Assembly (NCBI RefSeq): GCF_026151205.1
Contig: NC_087078.1
Coordinates: 14,279,118-14,339,117 of the forward strand
Direction: 5' to 3'
Origin: Bolinopsis microptera
Taxonomy: Eukaryota > Ctenophora > Tentaculata > Lobata > Bolinopsidae
Length of the DNA stretch: 60,000 nucleotides
The translations under genes were made by a program, and so were the position numbers. The notes beneath the pieces are model-generated. The model searched no databases. It saw nothing but the letters and a program-made list of their open reading frames with translations, and was not told the DNA's origin. Position 1 is the first letter of the stretch. Each line of letters opens with the position of its first letter. Positions 1 through 11,774 of this stretch are shown piece after piece.

Positions 1-3000
1 TTATTATATTTATTAATAGGAACGGACTGAGACCTTTCTGGTAGCGAGTTTTCTCTGGGGATTGAAGTGGAGGCGTCCGAAGTTAAACTACCAGATTGTT
101 TGTTGTTAGACCCGGTTCCTACTGACATCGAGGAGTGAAGGGAAGGGCGAGTGTTGTTATCGTAATTATAAGCGCTATTCGAAGTACTGGACTCCCCTGA
201 CGTACCTTCAACATCAAGACTGCCCTGTCTTATCCTCCTGCGTTTTGGTCCCTTCATGAAGAGAGCCAGTCTGCCAAACATGCCGAGTCCCTTATTTCTA
301 TGTCTGGAGCTAGTGGAAGGGTCAGTGGATAGGGCGCTGGAGCTGGCCTCATCCGAGGTACATTCCTTGTTCTGCTTTACTATAGTGCCTTCTGGAGACA
401 GCACGTTGTCATGATGTGGAGGGAAAGTATCCTCACAACTATCATCATAATACACTCCATTCTCCATGCTCTCCTGACCCTCCTCGATTGTCGGGTGTCT
501 CAAATCAAACTCTACGATCACCCGCTCCATTTCATGAACCGTCATGTCTTTTCCGTTCTCCAAACAGTCCCTTTCAATAGTTTCGCGGGACTGATCAGGT
601 TCACAAGCCGGACTTGTAGTAGAGGGTACAGTATCTACAGGAGTCGGTTGTGGGAACTCCTGTGGTGCTGGGGACACCACAGGAGATGGGGACTCCGGTG
701 GTGGCGTTAATTTCGGTTTGGGCGGGGACTTCGATGGTGGGGGCTGTGAATTTGGTGGAGACGGTGACTTTGGTGGAGGTGAAGACTTCGGTGGAGGCGG
801 AGTTTTCGGTGGGGGTAGTGACTTTGGTGGGGGCGGGGACTCTGGTGCCTCCGTCAACGGGGCAACCTCAGTTTTAACAACAATATTCTCTGCTGGTTCC
901 TCTTTCCTTAAGAAGACACTAAATACACTGCCGAACATAGAACCACTTGTGCTGGCTCCGTTTCTGCTCGCATTAGCTGCCGCGATCTTGGCTGCTTCCT
1001 CTTTAGCATCACCAGCATCCTCATCACCTGCTTCACACGCGCCGCTCGAACTTGCTTCTGAAAATTAGAATATTTGCTCGACTTTTGACTAATCACTTTA
1101 AGCGATTCATTGTGTAGTTAGTGTCTCGCCATGCTTACTGTTCAGTTAGTAACAAACCATGCCAGCACTAAAATGCGCTTAAATATAGTTTGAATAAAAA
1201 GATCAGCACTTTTGGTCCACCAAGCGCAGCGAAAAATGTGGGGTTAACTAGTTTTATGTTTACATTTTGTTAATAATATTGAACAAGGCAGGATGCAAAC
1301 CATACGATGTGTAGTATCTCCACTCAATAATTTATGGGAGTAGGGTCACTCGGATCTAATCAGCAAAATTCCAGCGCGAAATTAGCATGCGTGCTAGACA
1401 ACCAGCTGAATTCGAGCATTCAAAACATTTTAACTATATAAAAATTAGAATAAGATCGTTTGCATTGACGCAACTGATACCCTAGCTAGACAGCACGTGT
1501 CGTCTAGACTCTAGCTAGACGGCACTGTCTGGGTACTTGATGCGGTCGTCGTTCTAGCTAGAAGGCACATGCTGAGATCTTATTCTAATTTCCATTTAGT
1601 TAGGTATATGGATAGAGTTGGTTGAGGCTGGAAGATAAATAGATATTCAGGTCCGCTAGATGGTAGTTTAATTAACGGTAGTTTATTAAAGAGTGTATTT
1701 TCTCTCTGAGTATACGAGGGATAACCGGTGCTGGAAAAGTAGTGTTCGGGCTGATTTTATAACAACTGGTCACCTCGCTACTTATTAGGGTCTAGAAATT
1801 CTGAGACCCCGTTTCTTTGGAGAAGTAGTTTTGATGGTGTAGCTCTTATAGTACATTTGGCCAGGAGTAGTGGATCCCACTTGTTTTACTGACAAGAACT
1901 CAGCAGGTCCCACCCCTAAATAAGTTACAGTAAAAAGGGGGGAAATGTAGGCCTGAGTTCAGCGTTCTGAGAAGTTTAGCAGGAAAATCCTTGCATTCTA
2001 TAGTTGGAGAATGGAGATGGAAGGGGGAGAGGGGGGTTACATATACCAGCACAGTCACATCTCAGAACGCTGAAATCAGGATCAGAGACAACACGAACAT
2101 AGTGTTAGCTGTAATCTTACCTCCATGTGGAGCAGCTCAGCAGTCAGCAGGGTAGCAGATACCAACTAACCTTTACCAGCCCCTCCCTCCTCCTCCTCAT
2201 CCTCCTCGTTTGTAACCCCCGCGCTTCCCATACTCCCGCGCTTTGTTTCTCGGGGCGATCTCACTTCCGCTCTGCGTTCCAGGTCTCTGTTCACGTGATA
2301 CAACTCTGTGGGTGAACAATTCTTAGAATTAAAGCAAGCAGATGGGAGAATGTCCCCTAATATATAATCCTAGTCCGGATAAAAGATAACCCTAATGCAT
2401 TACCCTGGTCGGGGTGGAAGATGGTAGGTACATTAATCCTCTCCAGGACAGTGCTCTCGTCCTCCTCCCCCAGGTAGCCATGCCACACGTTTAGAAGAGT
2501 GGGAGGTTCCCGGGTGCCCCGACTCTCGTGTTTCTCCTTCCAGTCAGTCTGGAACACGTCCATATCTGAAACAGAGATAATACTGTTGCCATGGCAACAG
2601 AAGACATGCCGTTACCATGACAACAGAGATAATACTGTTACCATGACAACAGAAAACATACTGAAACCATGAAAACAGGAGACAGACCGTTACTATGACA
2701 AGAGGAGACAAACTGTTACCATGAAAATACCAAACATTATTACAGACAGTTCTTTGTTCTTTCGCCAACTTTCCTCAGAACTTTCAATAACTCAAAAGGA
2801 GTAAATAAATATTTAAATTTCTTGAGAAATCGTCTACCAAGTTAATACGTTTGCTCCCAGATGGTAAACAGATGAGTGATCACAGATATTTTTCCACATC
2901 CCTAAGGACCAATTTTCTACATCCGAGACGGGAGAGATAAACGGAGAAAATGCAAAACATCAGGTCAAGATCTGAATATTAGACATGCTTTAAATAAGTC

Positions 3001-6000
3001 ACGTGACAAAGACATCTTACTGAGCAATTAAAGATGTTTATGTGCTGTTGTCCAATAATCAAGAAAAATTGTTCAATTTATAAAATTTGTGAAGATAATT
3101 TTGTTCTAGAAAGGTTTTACAATTTACCAAATTCGTGAAGATAAATTTGTTAGATATACGTTTATATTCTTTTATATTCTATCCTAAATATTCTGAGGAT
3201 TTTAATGGGGTATTTACTAATTTACTGTACAATTTATCAAATGTAGAAAATTTAATTCCTTTAGGTGGGGGGATGGGGGCTAGATTCTAAAAATCAATTC
3301 AGAACAAGAGTATCTTGCACCACTCCTACCACTACTACTACTACGACTACTCAAAAATTACTGCTTTGTAAAAATTTTAAGATGTATAAAAGGAGGATAG
3401 TGAACTTTTTCCATAACTGACTGGACAAAAACAATTATTTTTATCGGTTATGAATAGAACGATACTGTTATATTAACAAAGATAATTAATATTACTTTAC
3501 TTATATTAAACACCTTTTTACAGATAATGACAACAATGCAACTTACTGGACATTGTTGATGTGAACTAATTTGAGGAGGAGCAGTGCTGAGTGCAAACGA
3601 TTCCTCCAGTTTCCTACTCCAACACTAATTATAATTATTATTATTAACACTGTTCTAAATATCCGCATGACACGCAAAAGACAAGCAGTTTTGTAATTAT
3701 AATTAGTTTTTTCTTCACGCTCCAAGATAAAAACCCACTATAAGTATACCAGATAATAAACAATCACATATCACAAGTATATACTAGCATGCTATTATTA
3801 CACATATATATTTACTAATATTTACTATAATTACATAAATTTACCTAACGTTTGTCTATATAATCATCTGTAAGTGTATGATTATACTATCGAGGTGCCG
3901 TGAACTCTAGCAGAAGAAACATTTGAGCTCTTTGTTTTACACTGAGCAGGCGAGCGCCGTTGTGATCAGAGATTTATAATCATTTTGGCATTTTTATAGT
4001 AGAATCACAATTTGAACAATCGACATCAACAAAATATTCTAGCAAAAACATGGAAATGAAGTTAGTAACTGAAGGAGACTTTGTAGCATTCCACAAAAAT
4101 CTTTTACAGTTTTATGCACGAGCTCAAATTTGATTTCAGAAACCAAGCCAGGCCACGCTGCTGTCAGCAACCTAGCAACGCCTCCAGACAACATCCCATG
4201 GTCCTGCAAACCCCTGGTCATGTCCTATAAACCCCCGACAACGTCCCCTAGCCCCCAACGTCCCCTCTAGGAGCTCTCTAGCAACACCCCTGTGAGGCTC
4301 ACCCAATGACTACGCCCCCAGAACAAATAGAACTATGAGTGTTACAGATAACTGAATGAGTTAGTGCGACTAATACACTCACTACCGTGTGGGTTGTGTC
4401 ATTATCGCTTATCTGGCTTAATACTCACGCCTCCTCCTCTCCGGTTAATAATAAGTATAATAATTTATGAAGGAGTAATAATAAGTAGTGCTTATGACTG
4501 TTGAAATTACCCGTAAAACGGCTTAAGAAATTAGGTAAATTTCCCGGATCTTGGCCAGTTACTGTTTTGCTGGAGTGAAATTAGCGAATAAAATCTGGTT
4601 TGTCGACAATTGCCTCATTATCATAAAGCGATGAGTAGTTGGTCACATGATTGTTGTAGCTATTCACGTGCTTTTTGTAGTTATTCACGTGATCTTTATA
4701 TCAAGTCACGTGTTGTGTTTATGGCAATATGAAACCATGATCGAAAGAAGTTTCAAAAGTGAGTCATTTTCTCTAAATAACTATTCTCTATATAATTATT
4801 TGAAATGCCTGAATGAAATGTCTCTACCCATGGTCATCCACACTTTGTGGGTGCGGTACTGCGGCTGCAGTGAGAGTGTACTTTTTAATTGTGAGACCTT
4901 TTTGATCTGAGAAAGAAATCTAATCTTGCCAGTCACGGCGATGCTCTTAAAATTCTATATAAAATGGCGCAGCAAATTCAGTACAAGTTAGTTATTGAAC
5001 CAAAGTTATTGTTACTAAAGTTACCGAATCTTACCATTCTTCTCCTCACACACAGCAGCTTTACCCCAGTTTGAGATCCCTTTTATACTAGACCAGCGCG
5101 CTGAGAGTAGAAGGTAAAAGTGAGATCAGTGCCGGACAAAGACAAATTCAGATTTGAGAACCTAGCTAAAAGCTATACAGAGAAAAATAGAGAAAAAGGA
5201 ATATTGCCTACCGCCCCATTTTGAAGACGGACCAGTTTCATTTTCAGCTCTATCTGAAATAGCCATCCTTTGACTGCTGAAAAAGTTGCTGAGCAAGTTT
5301 TTGGACTCGTTTGTGGATTCGAAGAGACTTTGAATCGCTGAATTGACAGGAGTCTTGTTGATGAGCCAGGTAATAGGGTTCTCTCCCTGAGTAATAACAC
5401 GCTTCACTTCGTTTATATTGGACCACATCATCGCTTGACTTTCCTCACCTAAAGCTGACTCTATCATTGAAATCTGCTCCTCTTCCTTCTCCTCTCCCGC
5501 CCTTTTCTCCTCGTATATTTTCTCCAAATAAGTCTCAAAGTCTGGACTATCTATATCAGTTACTGGACTTGGTTCGGTTACTTTAATCAAGTTATCGTAA
5601 TCATACTCCATATCCCCATCTTTACCTTCTCCTACAAATATCTTAGAGACTGTAAACCCATCAGAGGAGGAACTTGTCAGCTGAGCCTCCTCAATACTGT
5701 CCTGACTCCTGAACTCCACTACACTGTGGGCAGTGTTGTGGGGGTGAGTCAGGTGACAGGAAGCAGCTGGCAGACACACATCACTGCAACACTCACTTAG
5801 GGAGCTATGAGTGGATCCTGAGGAGGAGGTCCGCTTGTGTGACGAGCACACTTCCAGATACTTGCAGTTCGGCTCCGAGCAGGTTTCTTCTGGGGGTTGG
5901 TGAGTGGTACCTGCTAGAGGTAGAGTGGGGAGGTGAGTAGGGGAGGAGCTGGGAGGGAGATATCTGATATTTCCGGTTGGAGTACTGCTGCTGTGGGCCT

Positions 6001-8655
6001 GGTCACGCGATGGAGAAAAAGAGGCAGGTTTTCCAGTATCACTATAAGCATAAGACAGAGGGTCTTCTTCATCAGAGTATTCGTCGTCAGTTTCCTCAGA
6101 TAAAGAGGTAGGGGATAGACTGTCTAGCTGGACGGTGGTACCGGCGGCGTAGGAAGCATTAGACAGCTTAGCAACATCAGACAAGTCACCTCCAATAACC
6201 ACAGCAGGACTTCGTATCAGCTCGTACATTTTGTCTCCTCTGCTCAGGGGTACAGCAAGGTCAGGGGTAGCACTTTTAGCTTCACACAAGATGAAAGAGC
6301 CACCCTCCTCCTCCATGGGGGTAACTATAGTTAGCTCTGACCTGCTGCGTCCTAGTTCCCCGGAGACGAACTTCTCCCTGTAGTGCTTCATATACTGGTG
6401 CTGGGAGAAGTTCCTCCCTAGCGTGTTGGACGCCCCGAACATGGCCGGTATGGAGTTGGTGGATGAGCCAACTTCCTCTTTGGGAAAGAATTTCAGAGCA
6501 GTTCGCGGGTTCTTGGGGTTGGAGCTCTTGTCGGCACGTTTAGTGGATCCGGACCTTTCAGATTTGAGCCTTACTGATCCACCAGATTTAGTAAACTCTG
6601 AGGTCTTATGTCTGTTCTGAGCAGGGTTATCCTCAACATCTAAATCAGCTAATTTGGAAATGGAAACATTTGATAATTTATTAGGTAGAGAGGAGGGTTT
6701 AGTGACATCTTTCTGGTTTGCAGCTTCAATCGGGCAAGTAATCTTAGCGACAGAACACTCCTCTGCAAGCAACTGGTCTTCCGTGACCAGCTGTTCGAAG
6801 TTCCAGCCTAATGGAGCCATGCTGTACTGTGAAGTTTTAGTGGGGGTCTCTGACTCAGGGCGTTTTCCTAAAAGGTTCTTTCCTTTTTCCAAAAGTATGA
6901 GCGAGTGTCTCCTCAATTTCAGCGTAGTGGGTTTCGTCTCAGCTGAAGACTTTCTACTGCGCGAGGTGGTGGATTCTCGTGGCTTGGTTTCTGGTTTAGG
7001 TTTCCTGACGAAGAAATCATTCTCGTCCTCGTCTTCAGAGTCCAGATAGTCGAACTCGTGACTGTCCTCCTCCTCATCCTCTTCTTCTGGGGCATACTTG
7101 TCGAAGTCGTCCGCGTATCTCCGCCATTGAGTGAGCACGTTCTTCGAGGCACGCCGTTCCAAGAGATTTTTCATGTTACTCATCTAGCAAGACAAGTTAC
7201 GGAGTGCAAGCAACTGATAAAATAAAAACACGAGAGAAAAAGGAATGACAGCGATCCCACGAGAGGAGTGACTAATTGAGAGATTTTAGTATACTAACTA
7301 CTATAGTAGTGTTGGGTCTAATTCTATTAGTATATCCGCGCAGTCTGCAGTCTGCTTTCAGCACACCCAGCAGCAGAAATTACAGTTACAATTAGTAAAC
7401 ACACCATCACTAGCGATCATCCACAATTATAGTTGCGATCTATGAGAAAGTTAGATCAAGTAAAACTTGCTATCTGCTCATGATTAAATGAATTTTGCGA
7501 ATATCGTTAGAAAAAAAGAGATGTTGATTAAGTCAAAGTGACTACCCTAAACTTAACGTTCAAATTGAAAACTAGAGCAAGGTGCGCGCTGCAATTTGTA
7601 GCAACAGATTGTAGATTTGTAGCAACAATGGAGGTATAACCATCTGTATACAGTTAGTTGTATTATTACACTACTCACATCAGGGCTGGATATTAATGAC
7701 ATTGGAGAGGCTCTACGAAGTCTACAGTGTGACCGCCTCGTACATTGTCACCCAAGTGCTACAGTGCACTCTGACTCATACAGCACTCTGACAGCACTCT
7801 TCCATGATTAATATGCTGCTCACACTCCTCCCAAGTGTAAGCAGTGTGCAATTTTTAGCATAGAAAAATAAATTATATTCTGTGGACACTGGACAGTTAC
7901 CGCCATATGATACTGGGAACCAATATCCCAGGAGTTGGCAGTTGGCACTGTATTATTGGGTAAGTTAGTGCCAACACGCTCCCCAACCACCCTTTAAACG
8001 AACACTCGCATGTAAGATGTATTCCCTGTAATTCAAGGACACTGTAGTAAGTAGTTACATTACAAGATTACGACCCTGAGGGTTGAGCCACCTCAGGGCT
8101 ATTGAGTACTTACCTCGTACATATAGTTTGATCTGGAGCAATGAGGAGCTGGAACTGTTTTAAACTATTAAACTACGAGGTGCTAGACTCGGTCTAAAGT
8201 CTAATCTATATGACAATGTGGTCTAAAGTATCAGGATATACAACACGCAGCACAGAGAGCTACAGAAATGTACCCTGGTGTATATACAGATTATACACCT
8301 GTATTAAACCTAGCTTTAGCGTGATCCTTGTATTCATATAGTGTGATATTATAACCTAATGACACCCTGCCTCTGTTCATTTCACACAAAAGGAGCAGTT
8401 AATACAGTACTTTACCTCACTTTATATAGACTGAATATCATTCAGGGAATACCAAGTACTTATAAACCTCGCACGTGACACGAATATAGGGAGTGTTATT
8501 TGCTGATGTATAAGTTAATGGATTCATCAGCTCGGTAATCTTCCTCATAATCTCTATTGTATACTGAAATATAAACAACCACAACACTCACATTTGATGA
8601 TACCCAGGGACGCATTCCTGATCCCGCTAGTAAAGTTACTCCCGAAATTCTCCAT
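1..8655 (-). CDS. Large, mostly disordered protein of unrecognised family; 3' end off window
   Basis: Not recognised. Six exons read in phase on the minus strand: 8655-8592 (ATG), 8148-8114, 7183-5212, 2565-2404, 2305-2171, and 1057 to the window edge. Together they give about 1,141 codons without a stop. All junctions are GT-AG and codon phase agrees at each (1, 0, 1, 1, 1). The body is low complexity: an acidic run at residues 66-90, Ser/Thr-rich stretches, PPPK-type proline repeats at about 863-920 (possible SH3/WW ligands), and a basic KRRRIR patch near 1060. The segment around 692-745 (with WHGYLGEEDES) looks the most ordered. No membrane segment or signal peptide is seen. The two short 5' exons rest only on splice sites and phase; without them the start would be the Met at 7183. 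Exon 5 has a second in-phase donor six bases earlier (end 2177). Likely a cytosolic or nuclear scaffold, but that is inference. The four downstream exons are secure as a set; the first two are less so. Confidence 0.78.
1442..1591. mobile_element. Small inverted-repeat element (MITE-like)
   Basis: Ends are a perfect 16-bp inverted repeat, AAATTAGAATAAGATC and its complement. The 150-bp interior carries repeated CTAGCTAGAC-type motifs and no ORF. It lies in the 2170-1058 intron of the minus-strand gene. No clear target-site duplication is visible, so the superfamily is undecided. Confidence 0.55.
2566..2740. repeat. Degenerate minisatellite, unit about 26 bp
   Basis: Diverged tandem copies of a unit containing GTTACCATGACAACAGAGA lie immediately upstream, on the minus strand, of the 2565-2404 exon. 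The repeat therefore borders its 3' splice site. Confidence 0.6.
2741..5211. other. Intron of the large minus-strand gene
   Basis: AT-rich sequence without convincing exons. Small poly-purine and TAC/CTA triplet runs occur near 3320-3350. The only organised feature I see is the E-box cluster at 4644-4712. Confidence 0.5.
4644..4712. promoter_or_regulatory. Four E-box-like hexamers at exact 21-bp spacing
   Basis: CACATG at 4644, then CACGTG at 4665, 4686 and 4707. The flanks are related (TTGTAGCTATT, TTGTAGTTATT), so the array arose by tandem copying of a 21-bp unit, but the hexamer is kept. CACGTG is the core for bHLH and bHLH-Zip factors. Regulatory use is inference. Confidence 0.3.
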
Positions 8656-10212
8656 AGTAACCAACATCCAATCTATTTCGTCTCCATAGTAACCAACATC
8701 CAATCTATTAAGCGAACGTGCAGTCCGTGGGTAATTCACATTTCTGAGAGCGAAAATAAATAATACAAGGAATACAATGGAAAACAAAAAATACAAGGAA
8801 TACAAGGAATACAAGGAATACAAGGAATACAAGGAATACAAGGAAATGGAATACAAGGAATACAAGGAATACAAGGAACACAAGAAATACAAGGAATACT
8901 AGTAATTACTTAAGTAATAACAAGAGTACAAGTAATACAAGACATTTAAAAAATGTAAGGAATACAAGGAATACGACGATTGCAGGTATAAGTAATAATA
9001 AAAGGTATAAAAGGTATAAAAGTAATAATAAAAGTAATAATTTAATAATTTAATAATTTAATAATTTAAGTAATAAATTATAATAGGCGTACAGATAATT
9101 AAATACCGTAGAACCTTAAATACCTTAAATACCGTATTACCTTTGTTATTCTTTTATTACGAATACAATAGTTTACACAGTATTTGGCCCATAATGGCGA
9201 TAAATAATTGAGATTTTGTAAAATTGACTATCATCAATGTCGCCCCGATGACCGATTCATATATTATTATTAACTCTTTAAGTTTTGATAGTTTCAACAG
9301 TCAACACAGAAACTAAATTTTGTTCCTATTTTCCGTCTTTCGTCATTTTTTGATCATGTAAAAAATTATGTTTTTCACTTTTAATGTGTTTATGATCGAT
9401 CCTCAGTAAAATTGAAAAGGTAATTCAGTGATTAGGGTAAAGTCATGTTCGTGAAATTAACAATTAAGGTACGTATAAATCAACGACTATAAATTTTTGG
9501 TAAATCTGCCGGTTTGAGGTTCAGATCAATCCGCGAAAATACAAAAGGAAGAACTAAAAGAGGGGACAACTATAGTGGAGGCGGCTACAGAATGCTACTA
9601 CTACTATACTAATAACTAAGAATTTCGCAACAGCAAATGATTTATTTCTCGTTCTGTCCAATAATTATTATTTCATCATCGATATTCCGAATAATTAAAT
9701 TGAAAACGTCACACTACAACGTCACACTACAACGTCACGATACATAATGTCCACTTTAGGGTTCAGATAAATACCCAAATTAAAATATTCGCAAGGTATA
9801 AAAAAAGGTGGGAACTAATCACCAGAGGAGGGGAAGAGAAGAACAGAGGGAACTACAGCACTACAATAATACTATAACTAAGTAACTACGTATACATTTC
9901 GCAATGAAACAGCACATGCTTAAACCCTATATAACCGAACACCTGCAGGCCCCAGTGTACTTATAAAAGTATATACTAGATACTGCTGATACACGGAAAA
10001 GTGAAGGTTAACAATATATATATAGGGGACCCCTGGTGAGTCGTGTCGTTACCTTGACACCCTGTATATAATATATAACATAATATGGAAAGACAAACTA
10101 GCTGTAATATCTATTTGATATATTTTGGTGGCTGACCCCCACAATACGGACACTTCATAGCATGTCATTAGCTGGAGTCTTCTCTTTTAAATATACAGTC
10201 ATAATGGGGTAA
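8656..10212. other. Gene-poor AT-rich stretch with simple repeats
   Basis: Upstream of the large gene. A 10-bp AATACAAGGA minisatellite occupies about 8764-8965, followed by TAATAATTTA-type repeats to about 9080. A 33-bp duplication containing CCATAGTAACCAACATCC sits at 8651-8715, over the proposed start codon. Nothing else coding is seen. Confidence 0.5.
8764..8965. repeat. 10-bp minisatellite (AATACAAGGA)n
   Basis: About 14 near-perfect copies, then decaying copies. On the minus strand it reads as a repetitive YSLYSLYSL peptide, which is an artefact of the repeat. Confidence 0.85.
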
Positions 10213-10216
10213 TAAT

Positions 10217-10527
10217 TCGTCACTAAATTACACGTGTCGTTATCAAATTACACGTTACGTCATTATATTACACGTTACGTCACTACATTACACGTTACGT
10301 CACTACATTACACGTTACGTCATTATATTACACGTTTCGTCACTACATTACACGTTACGTCATTATATTACACGTTTCGTCACTACATTACACTGTCGTC
10401 ACTTCATTACACGTTTCGTTAGTACATTACACGTAACGTCATTATATTACACATGTCGTCACTACATAAAACGTTTCGTCACTACAATACACGTGTCGTG
10501 ATTAAATTACACGTGCCGTCACTACAG
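10217..10527. repeat. 20-bp minisatellite with ACACGTTACGTCA core
   Basis: About 15 copies of a unit CACTACATTACACGTTACGT, with CATTATATT and CACTACATT variants partly alternating. No gene is evident around it. Confidence 0.85.
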
Positions 10528-11110
10528 TTACAGTTATGGAGAGGGGTTCCAGGTTCAGCCAATTCATTTCTCAAAGAAACATCAGGAGCAGAACTTAGGA
10601 ACTCATTGACATTAATGAGAGAGAAATTGAATAACGAGTGAAATTAAATAACTGAACAGAATGAAAGACATGGTCACTGTTTCAATTTCACTGAACGAAC
10701 ACTTTTCCTTGACAAGGGAGACTATTATATTAAACTTACCGTGGTCTAAAATATAGGAGGCATAGTTCAAGAATGTAATTAAAATGAACTCGCTTGTTTA
10801 ACCAACAAGTCGCCTAAATAATTATAGCTCGCCACTTGTTTCTTTTCATGGCAAAATGTTTGAAAAGTTTCTTGAGAAGAATTAATAAAGTCACATACAT
10901 AATTACATGTTAGTAAGTTAAATAAATTATTCTTATCACTTATGTCGAACTTGTCAAAACAAGACAGACTGGGTAAATCCAACCAGTCTACTTTGTTAAT
11001 ACCCCTAAAACCCATAACCCCTATCTTATCCAGACGATACTACTGTGGGCTGGCTGACTATAGAGGGAACCATCCCAAGTTATCCGACCACTATTATAGG
11101 GAGTGTTATG
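10528..11110. other. No gene seen
   Basis: Unique-looking AT-rich sequence between the minisatellite and the 197-bp TIR element. The short open frames on both strands overlap each other and lack coding character. Confidence 0.4.
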
Positions 11111-11307
11111 GGACCTTTACCGATTGTTGAAATTCGACATCTAGCGTGAAATGACGCTAGATGATACTAGATGACGCTAGATACCGCCAGTTAGCGACAA
11201 TGCCGTCAATTGTCGTGTACCTTTTCAATGTCGCTATCTAGCGCTATCTAGCGCTAGATGACACTAAATGACACTAGATGTCGAATTTCAACAATCGGTA
11301 AAGGTCC
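11111..11307. mobile_element. Non-autonomous TIR element with 8-bp target duplication (hAT-type MITE)
   Basis: A perfect 34-bp terminal inverted repeat starts GGACCTTTACCGATTG. It is flanked on both sides by the exact 8-bp direct repeat GTGTTATG (11103-11110 and 11308-11315). The 197-bp interior has CTAGATGACACTAG-type repeats and no ORF. An 8-bp duplication is the hallmark of hAT transposases, though P and Merlin families are also possible. Perfect ends and duplication imply a recent insertion. Confidence 0.85.
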
Positions 11308-11315
11308 GTGTTATG

Positions 11316-11774
11316 CAGTACTTCAACTATATAAGTGTATATTCACCTTCAAACATAACTGCTTGGCGCGTTGACTGATAAGGTAAATCAAGTAATAATC
11401 ATGGAAACATGTTCAAACATTTAAGAACCAATTAAAAAGGATTATGCACAACTAAGAACCACAAAAGAACCACCAGAGAAGTAGCAATCTTTAAGTTTCC
11501 ATGTGTTGTGTGGAAGAGCGAGGTAGGATTGGTGATTTGCGCACTAAATCGTTAGACACCTCATAAAAATAATACACCATATTTCGCCGTGTTGTACTCT
11601 ATTTCGATAATTATAACTATTTTTATTAAATTTTCTTTCCTATGTTTATGTAGAAACATTATACAATTATTTCAAGATAATTATAACAATTAACTGTATA
11701 CAATATCATCAATATATTGATTCAAACAAGGGTGCTGTCACTACACGGAGGTAATTTGTTACTGTAGAGCTTTT
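11316..11774. other. No gene seen
   Basis: AT-rich unique sequence between the TIR element and the LINE 3' end. Confidence 0.4.

Noticed and set aside
5173-7152. Other-frame ORFs over the large minus exon
   Set aside because: They are shadows of the 657-codon frame, which has the splice support.
8554-8892. 112-codon minus frame as one gene
   Set aside because: Most of it is the 10-bp minisatellite. Only the part from 8655 to 8592 is kept, as a possible first exon.
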